A program made the position numbers and the translations under genes. Below, piece by piece: positions 31,939 to 44,000 of a stretch of 64,000 nucleotides of DNA (position 1 is the stretch's first letter; each line of letters begins with the position of its first letter). This DNA is from a virus. The stretch is from positions 29,369-93,368 of the IMG/VR virus record IMGVR_UViG_3300008012_000022. One strand, 5' to 3'. The notes beneath the pieces were generated by a model. That model saw nothing but the letters and a program-made list of their open reading frames with translations, was not told the origin of the DNA and made no database searches.

Positions 31939-33497
31939 ATCAAGAATGTTTTATTCAATGAAATTCTATTGTTACCTGTTTCACAAGAATGAGATAGTAA
32001 AGTCCCATCTTGCACCGAATATTGTTCCATCCATCCTGAAACTGTTAATAGCGCCGAACTTACTGACACTCCAGTTGGCACGATACCATTTACACTGATA
32101 CTTTTTCGTTCACGAGTTTGAAATAATTCTTGCACACAAAACGAATCATCAACAGTAGGTGATATTTTCCATCGTGGCAACGAATGCTCACATGTAACTG
32201 TTACGTTGGGATTGAATAGTTGCCCTGAAAAGATATCGATCTGATTGTTATAAGTATATTCGTATTCGATTTGAGATTGGAAAGGTGACTTGTTGATGTT
32301 AAATGTCTCATAACGAGTCTCCAATGGTCTATCAGAATAATCTAAACCAGCTTCATTGAAATAGTTGAAATGTAATTGAGTTATCGCAAACGGATTAACA
32401 CCAGAGAAATATGCTTCCACTTTCTTGTAGCGAGTTTCTTCCTCTGGTGCTTCGGTCAAGAATATATCTTTGTATGAATCATAATATACTCTACCACGTA
32501 TGTTAGCCTTTATAACTGGATCGGTTTTATTAGCGGCGAAATTTACTGTGAAGTCGTGATTAACTTCTCCCGTCTTTGGGTTCGATGGGTCTGCAAAGTT
32601 AAACGCGAAGCTTATAGAGTTAGCACCTGTAACCTCTGTATATTCATAATCAGAAGGTCCACTAAATACATTATCATAATAACCATCTTCAAGTAATGAT
32701 TTGAAATTCTGTGTTGCTTCTTGAGCGAACTCTTTAGCTTGTTCAGGTGTGAAGTCTCCTGTAGAGACAGCGCCAGATATACCTCCACGGATCGTTCCGT
32801 TGACAGAGACAGTGAAATCTTCTCCATTGTAATCTATTTGTGCTGTTGGGCGAACGATAGCTGTTGCTGTATCATACGAATTGATAGCAGTGCTTAAACT
32901 CCACGTCTCTGCTATCCCATATGAATTGTTTGCCCTATCTAACGTCTCAGTTTTATTATCAAGTATCATCGTGTCACCTGAAAAATATAGAGAGATAGCT
33001 TCAAAACCATTCATTCTTCCATTAACGAAATTGCGAACTTTCGTTAACGAGTCTGCATCAGTTTTTACCGCACGTGCTGATACATTATGAGTAGCAGTAA
33101 CTATTCGTTCATCCTGTTCTGTGAAATTCCATACGTCTATAGGATCAAGTATACCGAAGAATTGAGAGAAATCTTGTTCTTGATAAGCTTCGAATCTTAC
33201 TTCATATGGCAGAATCTTTGTTAACTCCGACTCTCTAAATGATATACTGATAGGTTTAGCATATGTGAATCCTGTATTTCCAACTGTTAACTGTTGGAAC
33301 CCTGTGGTTAATGCATCTACTAGTTCATCCCGTTGAATCTTTAACTCCGTAAGATTACAACCTGTTAACTGTCCTATCAGCCCAACATTTTGGCGCAAGT
33401 AATCCAACTGACCACTTAGAAAGATAGATTCATTATCTAAATCTAAAAATGGAGCAGGACTAAAATCATAGTTACCATATGAAACTGTATTACTCAT
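31935..33497 (-). CDS. Tail virion protein, beta-rich
   Basis: A 520-residue protein of regular strands (ISISFRESELTKILPYEVRF; FTVSVNGTIRGGISGAVSTG; KANIRGRVYYDSYKDIF). It shows no enzyme motif. The neighbouring 514-aa gene has a similar size and layout (strand pairs, a central helix, then a V-x-G-x-I/L repeat), so the two may be distant paralogues. Position after the tape measure suggests a tail-tip or distal tail role. Confidence 0.5.
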   Translation of the reverse strand: MSNTVSYGNYDFSPAPFLDLDNESIFLSGQLDYLRQNVGLIGQLTGCNLTELKIQRDELVDALTTGFQQLTVGNTGFTYAKPISISFRESELTKILPYEVRFEAYQEQDFSQFFGILDPIDVWNFTEQDERIVTATHNVSARAVKTDADSLTKVRNFVNGRMNGFEAISLYFSGDTMILDNKTETLDRANNSYGIAETWSLSTAINSYDTATAIVRPTAQIDYNGEDFTVSVNGTIRGGISGAVSTGDFTPEQAKEFAQEATQNFKSLLEDGYYDNVFSGPSDYEYTEVTGANSISFAFNFADPSNPKTGEVNHDFTVNFAANKTDPVIKANIRGRVYYDSYKDIFLTEAPEEETRYKKVEAYFSGVNPFAITQLHFNYFNEAGLDYSDRPLETRYETFNINKSPFQSQIEYEYTYNNQIDIFSGQLFNPNVTVTCEHSLPRWKISPTVDDSFCVQELFQTRERKSISVNGIVPTGVSVSSALLTVSGWMEQYSVQDGTLLSHSCETGNNRISLNKTFLI

Positions 33498-35034
33498 TAA
33501 AATAATTGTAGGCTAATACCGCTTGAACTGTCTGTTTAAGTATGTTTTCCGTTGTAGTTTGGCGCACCAAAAAAGAATAATCTGCATCAGGCGCAAACCC
33601 ACTAGCAAATGATAATGCATTTGGCACTAAAACATCATTAGTTTTTGCAGTTAAAGATACATTAATCGTTCTTTCTCCGAGCGTTTTACCTGCTCCTTGT
33701 ACTAATATCTCTTCGTCACCGTAGATAGGAATAACAGTATCTCTACTCACAGGTTTTCTATCTGAAATAGTTGCTGTTCGAAGTAGAGTGCCATCTGCTA
33801 ATCCAGAAAACTGTGGATCAGTAGAAAATCTAGAGGTGTCAGACACGGTGTTGCCGAAGGGTTCAAACGAAACATTTCTGTCAACTTCGAAAAGTTCGCC
33901 AGAAGTTACTTCGGGAAAGAGAACTGGAATTTTACTGTATGGCAAGTTGGTGTTACTCTTCCAATAATCTTTGTTACGAGTAAACTTCGTAACGTCGTTC
34001 TTTCCCCTTGACGACACCGTTAGGTTAAAAGTGAAACTGTCAAAACCCTCTGGCGATTCGGTCTTCGCCGCAGAGTAGTCTATATTTGTATTATTATTTC
34101 GGCGCGGGTCATTTGTGAATTCTACATCTAATGTAGCTACATTACCCTGCTCTGATACCCCTTTTGAAATAAGGGTGGGTTGACTGTAGGCACCCGTGTT
34201 AGCTTGAATTACAGCGTCTAATGTGCCAGTGATACCATGTATTATATTCGCTTCGTATGGTTCAGAAAGCGCCCGAATTTCAAACGAATAATTTTTTAGT
34301 TTGTATCCATCTGACTGTAGCACCGTCTTCGAAGTCTCTGATTTAGAAAAAGGAAGGTTAGCAGTTGTTTCTATCCTGCTAGTTTCTAAAGATTCTGAAA
34401 ACTCGACACTCTTGTTAAGTATATCAATCGATTCAGTTGCGACAGGTTTAAGTCCCGCATCTACTCTTCCCCATTCAGAAATACCATCTTCCTGAAACCC
34501 ATAAGCTGGACGGTTATTTAGATATACATTCTTTAAGAATAAGTATGCTTTGTTTAAAAACTCACCACCAGCATCTTGACGATACTTTAACGAAACACTT
34601 CGTTCATAACTATATGAATTCTCGCCGCGATTAAAATTAAATGACTCAGAGAAACTTTCTATATCTTGTGGCGACGGAATTAAATCAGTAAGATTAGATA
34701 GAGCGCCATCTTCTTCAATACGTATACGTTCTTCAATGACAATGCTGCCTTTGGTTCTGTCTACCCCACGTGATTCATCAAACTCAATTGATACTACGTT
34801 ACCGTTACGAAATTCGTCAGCGCCGATTTTCGCCGCTATATTAGGTTGAGCATAAGCAGTTTCAATTGCTTCCATGCCCACTTGTAATTTATCATCTCCA
34901 TCTTCTCCAGTAACATCTTTCAAATGGAAAGAGTAATTGGCAGACACTAATAAACCCCACATGTGTTCACTACCAAAATATTGGAAGCTAACACTGGTGT
35001 TAGAGTTATCTATTTTTGAGATGTATAATTTCAT
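33490..35034 (-). CDS. Tail virion protein, beta-rich, directly after tape measure
   Basis: A 514-residue protein. It starts MKLYISKIDNSNTSVSFQYF and is mainly beta, with repeated hydrophobic strands (NYSFEIRALSEPYEANIIHG; VATLDVEFTNDPRRNNNTN; FTFNLTVSSRGKNDV). It has no recognised catalytic motif. The first gene downstream of the tape measure is usually a distal tail protein, which is the best guess. Its start shares one base with the tape-measure stop (TAATG). Confidence 0.5.
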   Translation of the reverse strand: MKLYISKIDNSNTSVSFQYFGSEHMWGLLVSANYSFHLKDVTGEDGDDKLQVGMEAIETAYAQPNIAAKIGADEFRNGNVVSIEFDESRGVDRTKGSIVIEERIRIEEDGALSNLTDLIPSPQDIESFSESFNFNRGENSYSYERSVSLKYRQDAGGEFLNKAYLFLKNVYLNNRPAYGFQEDGISEWGRVDAGLKPVATESIDILNKSVEFSESLETSRIETTANLPFSKSETSKTVLQSDGYKLKNYSFEIRALSEPYEANIIHGITGTLDAVIQANTGAYSQPTLISKGVSEQGNVATLDVEFTNDPRRNNNTNIDYSAAKTESPEGFDSFTFNLTVSSRGKNDVTKFTRNKDYWKSNTNLPYSKIPVLFPEVTSGELFEVDRNVSFEPFGNTVSDTSRFSTDPQFSGLADGTLLRTATISDRKPVSRDTVIPIYGDEEILVQGAGKTLGERTINVSLTAKTNDVLVPNALSFASGFAPDADYSFLVRQTTTENILKQTVQAVLAYNYFNE

Positions 35035-38000
35035 TATTTGCTTTTAACTGGTTTAAAATCAAATTCGTAGGTCGTAGCTCCTCCAGTTAATTCTTTTGCA
35101 TCTGCTTCATTTGCAGCTTCACGCAGTTTATCAAACACATCTCTGATCGCGGGAACATCGATAGCTTGACTTACTTCTGCTAATGCCGCGTTAGCACGCT
35201 TCAACTCTTGCGCTACCGCTTCTGAATCTTTCGCCGCAGTAGACATAAAGCCGTTGAACTTCTTCATGTTACCTTGAAACTCAGTTAATGAATCATATAG
35301 AGGTTTTGCAGCAGTATCAATTTTAGCTTTAATCTGATCGCCTAAAACATCTTTGTCTGTTGCAGTTTCAGACGTACCTTTATTCTTAAGAGCATCTTCG
35401 TCTAGTAGGGTATCAATATCTTTCTGTTCTTTATCGAACTTGCTACGTATCTTTTCTTCTTTAGTTGCGTTTGCTCTAGCAGTGTCAGCAAATCCGAGCG
35501 CAGTAGTTCCCGCGACACTTTGTTGAATGATGCCACCCATCTCAGATATTAATGAGTTAACCACTCCACGTAGTTGCTCTCTACCCGCTTCATCGTTAAG
35601 AGGGATCTGGCGAATAGCAGCTTCACCTGCTGTTTTAGTCTGTCTTATTAAATCAATAGATGATAGAACGTCTGATACGGAATCAGCGTTTTGAAGTTGA
35701 GAGAACTGTCTAGTGATTCGATTAACAGGTCCACCAATTTGTCTACCTAATCCTTCGGCCCTTCTGAAATCTAGTTTTTGAAATACTTCTTCCTGAACTC
35801 CTTTGCTGAATCGAACACGACCATTCTCATCTAAAGGTTCAGTTTCACGAGCAATGTTTGTCGCTTTACGAAACGCTTCGAATGTTTCATTACGGAAAGT
35901 AACCTTACCTGAATCACTTACTTCTTTACCTAAAATATCATCAATATTAAATATTTGATTATTGGCTATATTAGAACGTAACCGAGAACGATCTTGTCCT
36001 GCTACTCCTAATTGATCAAACAATACATCGTTGTTAGCGCCGAATGGATTGTTAATATCTATAGTATTTAATCCAGCATTAGGTTGACCTAAGTTTCTAA
36101 ATTTCGCGGCTAAATTATCTACACTCTGACCATACTGTTGAAGGAAAGCTTTGTTTTCAGCACGTGTGCGCTCAAACGCAGCACGTTCTTCAACCATTCT
36201 CTGCTGTTGTAGTTGAACCATCCCCGCGAACAGTTCATGGTTGGCGCTTCGCCATTCCTCAATACCCTCAACATTGATTCCTTTTTTAATGATTTCATCC
36301 ACTTTATCTTCGAACGCTTCAAACGCATCTTTAGTAAGAGGTTTATCGTCATCTATAATAAAGTCTCGAAAGTTTGTTAAATCATTAATTTCTTTTGATC
36401 TCGCATCACGATTTCCGAATGCACCTGAGATTAATTTCTCGCCGCGTAAAGCTTCTTTAGCTTCGGCGGATAATGCATTTAATATACCACCACGAGCATC
36501 ACCAATGAAAGACTTATCTTTAATCTTTACTCGGCTGAATGCTTGAAAGAATTTCTTGTTATCTTCAATACCTCTTAGTTTTGATAGACTAATAGTTTCT
36601 TTTTCGATTCGCTTTGCAATGATATCCTCTGCACGTTTCGCTGCATCTGCTGGACTCTTATCATCAGAAAAATCGAACTCTCCACGTCGCCTTTTACCAT
36701 CAATAGTTTTACGAATAGTTCTCTTGTTTTCAAAGTTAGATCTAGCGAATGTTTCTGCAAATTTCGGATCATTAAGAGCAGTTCTTATATTGTCTACGCT
36801 TTTATCGAAATCAACAATGTTTATTTCAGGCAGTTCAGTACTTAAGTTGAGAGCACTATCAGCATCATTTTTTGCAAGTCTTAGTTTTTGTTCTTCAAGC
36901 TTGAGTAACTTCTGAGACTTTCTGTTTGCTTCATCTGCCGTTCCTTCTGGTAAAAAGCGAGCAAGTGATTCTTGTAAAGATATTTGATTACGCGCCGAAC
37001 CAAAGTCAAACTGTTGGAATTGCTTATCACGTTTTGATATTTGACCAACACGTGATTTTACTACTGTTCTAGTAGTATCTATTCCTAAGTCATCAAATCT
37101 TTGGCGCTGCTCACGTAGTCTATCAATCTGTCCTACTACACGTTCGCCTTGAATTCTTTGTCTACGTGCTTCTGCTTGAGCATTAGACACAACATTGAAA
37201 CCAGTAATTCTACCATCTGCTCCATATGTAGCTAATCTTTCTTGACCCTCTCCAGCTTGTACTGAATTTTCAATTTGATATTGGCGCTCTTGATCATTTA
37301 GTTGGTCAATGGTAAACCCTGTTAATGGTTTGGCAAAGAACTCAGTTAAATTACGAACAGTCGGAAGTTTAAGTTCAAAATTTGCTAATTCTAATCCTGT
37401 TTTTCCGAGAGATTTTCCGAACTTTTCAAGACCTATATCTCCTTCTTCCGCAGAAACAGAAAGGCCCTTTAATGAAGGAATTATATCACTGAAAGAAAGA
37501 CCAAAGTTATCTATTTTACTACTTCCTCCAATTAATTTCCCATCAAAGATATCAAAGTTCTTTTCTACTTTACCAATATGCTTTCCTATAGCATCGAACG
37601 GGGCAGTCAAGGTTTGTATAGCTACGCCTTGAATCGTTTTAAATGTATCGCCTTCTTCCTTTCCTTCTCTAAATAGTTTGGTGCTTAGTCTATCTTCTTC
37701 ACTAGTTTCACCTATCTCACGTTTACGCGCCTTATTAGCAAGAATACCACCACCAATTGCTAAGGCTAATGCGGCAGCTATAGCACCTCCTACAGCAAGA
37801 CCTGTTCCACCTGCTACACTACCACCTATAGCAGTAAGAGCTTTACTTGATCCTGCTGCTGCTAATGGTCCTAACGGAACATTCGACGCTGCTTTACCCA
37901 ATCCTTTCACCGCACTAGATAGAGGTTCCATGGCTGATACAGCAGCCAAACCTAATCCTGTAAATAGAGAAATCTTTCCTGACATCTCTTCTGCCGCCCT

Positions 38001-41000
38001 TGAAGCACTTCTTAAACCACTTTCAGTTTGTTTAATGGCTTTTGTTAGTTCTGCGTGACGTTCAGGGTTGATTGCCTCATCAGTATTCTCAAGCTCACGA
38101 ACTAATTCGCGCAATTTCAAACTAAGTTTATCTACTTCTGGTTGAGATTTGTTAAATTTCTTATTAAGTCCTTCATCTAATTGAGGTAATAAAAATGATG
38201 CAGCAAAACTAAGACCGAGAGCCGCACTACCTAAACGCCCGCCTTGCTTTGGAGGTTTTGATGATTGTGTTCTATTTTGAGATATTCCAGAAAGAGATGT
38301 AGATTTACCACGTCTAGCTCTTGCTCTAACCCTTTTTCTATCACGTTCACGTGCCTTTTTATCTTCTGCTCTTTGTTGAGCGGCGGATAATTGTCTATTT
38401 GGATCATCGTCTGGTAAGCTAGAGAAATTTCCACCTCCACCACCTCCACCAGTGCCTCCACCTCCACCAGATCCTATGCCACTACCAGATCCAGTGGCAG
38501 CACCAGCGCGACGTGTATTCAATATAGCGCCCGTAACAGGATCTATAGAAGTTGCCCCACTACGAGATAATACAGGAACAGGTCGTGGTCCTACTGAACC
38601 ACGACGAGTTAATGGTGGGACTTGTGGCGCTCTCCGAACACCTATAGTTCTATCACCTTGTTGTTTAGTGCGTGCTAACAATGTCGGCACAGGAGGTTTA
38701 CCTCTTCTGACTGCGACACGTGGAGGTCCACCACGACCTACTACTCTGCCACGGTTTCTTTTAGCAAATTGTTCTTGACGTGCTCGTGCTAATACATCGT
38801 TTCTAACCAATCTCTGTTTGCCAGTTTGAGGATCGCTCACAATAGTATAACCACTATTCGCCGCTTGAAGTCTCCTTCTTTGGTCTGGTGTTAATTCCTC
38901 AGGATCTATTGATGCAGGTTTAGACTTCGCTGCTTTTTTAGCTGGCTCTGATGGCTCAGGTGCAGGATCAGGTTCAGGTGCCCGTCTTTCTCCTGATGGT
39001 GATGCAGGTATAGCACCTGTGTCTGGATCAAATGGAATTCTCTCTTGAGTTAGCGGATTTACAAGTTCGCCGCTAGCTGCATCGAAGATAAACATATCAT
39101 CGGCAAAGTTTGGCGTTTTGCCTTTCACCATTTTCTTAACAGCTTTAGTAGCCTCAGGGAATAACTTTCTCCATTGTTTGGCACGAGCAGTATTACTAAA
39201 TGCCATAGCATAAGTCTCTGCAAAAAACTCTTGATCACTCAAGTTAGATACAGCAGAATCAGCTAATAAATTATTCGCTAAATTACCAGCGAAACCATTT
39301 CGGCGCTTGTCACGTTGTAGTGCAACTCTAAATCCTGCTGAACTAGATAACAATCCTGCTAAACGATCCCCTGTAGATGCCCCTACTCTTGTTTTTGAAA
39401 AATCAAAAGCATGACCAGATTCATGAAGTAATACATTTAGTGCTTCCTCTTGTGCTCGTTTACCACCGATACCACGTAGCCCCAATCTTGTGTTACTAGT
39501 TAAACCTAATATACCTGTTTCGCTATCGAAGCTACCACCTAATCCACCTCCACTGATGTTACCAAATCTTATACGTCCACCATTTGGACCTTGACTTAAT
39601 AAAGTGTCTAGTTGTTTACGAGGTAACCTTTTGAAAAGTTCTTTTACATCTTTGTTGTGTGCAAACTCTGTGCCTTTAAGAAGTTTGTTTACTCTGCGTC
39701 TTTTACCACCTAATAGGTCAAACAAACCAGCAGCACCACGTCTACCCAATCCACCAGCAAATCTTACGCCTCTACCTATATCTCTGATAGCATCAGGAAA
39801 TCCTCTGATAGCATCTCCTGCAACACCATATATACCTTGACTCTTTTTCAAAAGTTTGAAGGCGCGACTATTAGTGATTCTTTGAATACGTGAAAAGTTA
39901 GGGTAAACATGCTTACCCGCTATAAGGTCACGATTAGATACAGATGATGCTCTACCACCAGCTTGATCACGAGTATTCGTTACCACTAGACCCATAGGGT
40001 TGTGGCGTTTCGCTAATGGGTGAGTGTCTAATCTTACCTGATGTGGTTTAACACCTGTTCCTGTAGTTTCTCGCGCAACAGCATCAGCAATAGGATTCCG
40101 CGCAAATGACGGTATTGTTCCAACACCCTCATCAGGAATTTTTATTCTATATTGAGGATTATTAAGCTCCCATTCGACTAGCTCTTGATCGCTGTTGATT
40201 TCATTTTTTTGTCGTTTTAACTTTTTTTCTTCTTTACGGAGTTTTGCTACCCTTTTTGCTTCCGTAGGATAGTCACCAACACGTGGCGATTTGGCCCATA
40301 CATTAGACCTATAGAAATCTCCATCCCTATGAATACCCTCAACAGGTTTCGTTGTTTTGATCTCACGAGTTGTAGAATTAATCTCAGCAATCTCATCAGC
40401 TATATCATCAATACGTGGCTGAATAACTCTTTCAAAATTTTCCGCTGCATTAGTTTGAGCCTTTGATAAAATTGAAGGCATAGCAGCAGTTCGTTCCCGA
40501 AGTGCACGTAAGTTTGTTATTCCATAAGAGTTCTCAGTTAACCAAAATCTAGCACCTTCCTGACCAACTACCTTCTCTAGTTCACTAGCAAATTGTTGCG
40601 TTATTTCCTGATCAGGTCTATCGAAATCTAATAGTAATTTACGAGCGCCCGTTCCCGAAACATCCGTAGCAGATCTAGCCTTAACAACTACAGCATCAAA
40701 TACATCATCGATTAAATCTTTAGAGGAATCGGGATCAAAGTGAGTAAATAAAGATGAACCCGCTTCTTCACGAGTAAGTTTTATATTATCATCAAAAGCT
40801 GGTAGTTTAACACCAGCATCATCTAGTTTATCTTGACCAGCCACACGGATACTACCTTTGGTTGGTCGAACAATATCACCTTGAGCGTTTCTAACAAAAG
40901 GAAGTCTACTACTAAAACCTTCTCTGAAATCTGTATTAGATACTGATACCGCTGGACCTTCACCTATAGTAGCCGCAGCAATATTGGCGCGATCTCTTTG

Positions 41001-44000
41001 GTTCAATAGTTTACCGCGAAGACCATGATCATCAAAACCACCACCTCCAATTACTCCTTCTGCTTGCTTCTTACTAAAGCTTCCTCCATGCGAAATAAGG
41101 AATACAGTATTTTCTGGCGCAATGCCATGTTGACCTGCAATCCTTGCTAAGTCTGCGTGTCCCGCAGTTGTTGGTGAAAAGCCTCCAACCGCTACAGCTA
41201 CTTGACCACTCTTCAACTGTGGCGTATTTCCTTTAAGAAGACGACCATCATTCAATGTTACATCATGCAAACGCGCCAAACTTGATCCAAAGTTCTCTCT
41301 AATGTTTACGAACGCTGGTCTAGCACGATCACCTGCACCACCAATTTCAAACTTGCGGCTAGCTTCAATTGCAAGACCTTCAAGTATAGCAGTATCAGTA
41401 GTTGGTTGTCTACCGAATCTAGCTTGACCCGCTCGTTCCAATCCTTCGCCAGTGCTTGAACGGAAATGTCTACGTCTTAATATCTCTGAGTGTGCTGGAT
41501 TTTCGCGACTTGAAAGCACTACGATTCTATTCAGACCTTGAACTATATTTCTATCAATACCTTCACCTTGAATAGCATTGTTCAACAGTGGCGAAGCAGA
41601 AGTCTCTGATCTTGCGATGATAACATCGTCCAATGCATCAATGTCCGCAGGAGTAAGAATGTCTACTGTCTTCTGTCCACCGAACGCTTGTCCTGCTTTA
41701 CCTCTATTTCCACCACGAGATAAGAAAGTTTTTCCTGCACCTACTGGACCAACAACTAAGCTAGTTCTTTTTTCTTTTTCAATAGCGCGTTGTGACAGGA
41801 ACTTGTTATAGTTAGCTACGCTTTGTGGAGGTAGTTTACCTGTCATGGCATATTGATGATAACCTTGAGCATCAATAATACCATACTCCAACATAGCGTC
41901 TGCTACCTTATCTACATTCTTTGGATTTTGTAGAACATCGGAATCAATTATACCTTTGCTACGTCGTGTTCCTTGAATAACATCTCCAGCTTCGTTTTCA
42001 AACTGTCGCAATGGTCCACGTTGAAGTTCGCCGCCTGTCAGTTCTCTAATCTTACCATTCGACGCTCTTGCAAATATTCTTGCGAAGTTAGGTATATATC
42101 CTTTAGCAAAGGTAATACGATTTTCAAGACGACCACCTATTCTTGAACCCATACCTGTAACACGTCGCTCAAGGTCAGCCATATTTTTAAATGGCCCATT
42201 AGCTTCACGTTCTCTTACGATAGCCCGTGCTCGATCTGCATCAATCAATGGTAATTGTGCAGCAACAAGATCATCTACTGATACTCTATTGATATTTGGA
42301 TCGTGCCTTCTACCAATTTGATTAGCTGCACGGTGCCTGTTAGCTGATGTATCATTCGGATCAACTACATGTTGTGATAGTTCAGATCCTCCTTTACCAT
42401 CACTTCTATATAAAGTTTCTAATTTCGGCGCACCCGCTGAACTTGTTAGTTTAGCTTGTAAATCAGCACGACGCTTCATTTCCTCAGGGGTGATGTGTCC
42501 ACCACTGATCATCATAGTTTGAAGCTTCTTAGGAACTTTACCAGCTTCTATTTGTGCCTGACTAAAAATAGGTTTACCTAAAGCATTTTGAATAGTAAGT
42601 ATATCATCAAAACTCTGTAACGGAATTCGAGCAGCAATAGCTTCACTCATTGCTGGACCAACACCATCATATGCTGCCTCGATAGCTTTAGCATTACCCA
42701 ACTTGTTGATTTTATTAACCATACTTTGGGCTGGACCAATCGCGCCTGTAACTGGTGTAACTAGATCATCAAAAGCGTCATCAAACTTCGGCGCTCCCTT
42801 CTTCTTCGCCAAAAGGATTCTTTCAAAACGAGATTCTGTTTCTGATAAGCGGCGAGTTTTACCAGTTTGAGGGCGATGAGGAACAATAGCGAATTCTGGC
42901 TGTTGCGCTATCTCATCCATCAACTCGAAAATTTCATCGAGTTCATCAGGTTGGCTACGAGTAGCAGCGCGAATCTTTTTTGTCCGTCCGCGTAAACCTA
43001 ATTCTTTTCTTTCAGCACTAGATAGATGCTCTAAACCACTAGTTAGAATGACCCTATCATTCCTCTGACTAGCTGGTAAAAGAGAAGTGTCTGGTTTTTT
43101 TCCTAACTGACCAGATAATGACATAAGATAGGCAATCTCTTCTGGTTCTAAGTTATCTAAACTAGTCAGATGAATTTGTGGATCACCAGTTCTTTTTGAC
43201 TTATGAATATTGCTTACGCTTGAAGTAATTCTTACTCTTCTACCATCTGGAAGTGTATGGACATAATCAAGTGGCTCATGAACACGTCTTGAATCAGGAC
43301 CGTATCTTTGAGTTGATGGAATGTGATGGCGGCGATTTATACGAAGCGAAGCAAAATTCGGAAAGACACCTTTGGTTCCTGCTAACGCTTGATAGATAGC
43401 AGAATTCATTCCCCTATCATTTCCTAATGCAGCTAATAGATCTTTAGAGCTTGCATATCCCTGTTGTATTCCACGGGATCTGTTTATACGACCGTCAGCA
43501 TAGGAACCGAGAAGTGTGTTTAAAGATTCTCTATCTCTTACCGACAATCGTTGAAACATTGGATTCTCATATAACGCAAAGAAGTCTACATAATCTGTTT
43601 GTTTCGGATTACGGAATGGTGGTTTGCGTAATGGTCTACGTCCACCACCTGTATTGAAGCGGTTGAAATTACTACCACCACGTCCATGATGAAAGGAAGC
43701 GAAGTTTGGCACATCACCTGCGCCAACGTCACCAACTGCTGAAAAAGCGACGGGTGTATCAGGAAGTTGTTTGGCCGCTGTTGATAGATGAAACAACCTA
43801 TCTGGCTCAGGATTTTTAACCCCTGCAAGTTTAAATACTTTCGCTAAATATTCACGAAATTCTGCTTGTTCTTTAAGAACATATCCGACAGACTCTTTTC
43901 CTTTAGCTTCTCGTATAGCATGAAATTTTTTACCAAAATTAGCTGATTGAGGTGGATCAATTAATTTAAAAGCTTCGGCTAGCCTTTGTTGTTCTTCTTG

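Noticed and set aside
41578-41811. Open frames on the plus strand inside the tape measure and other late genes
   Set aside because: They have no start context or plausible protein pattern and are shadows of the minus-strand coding.
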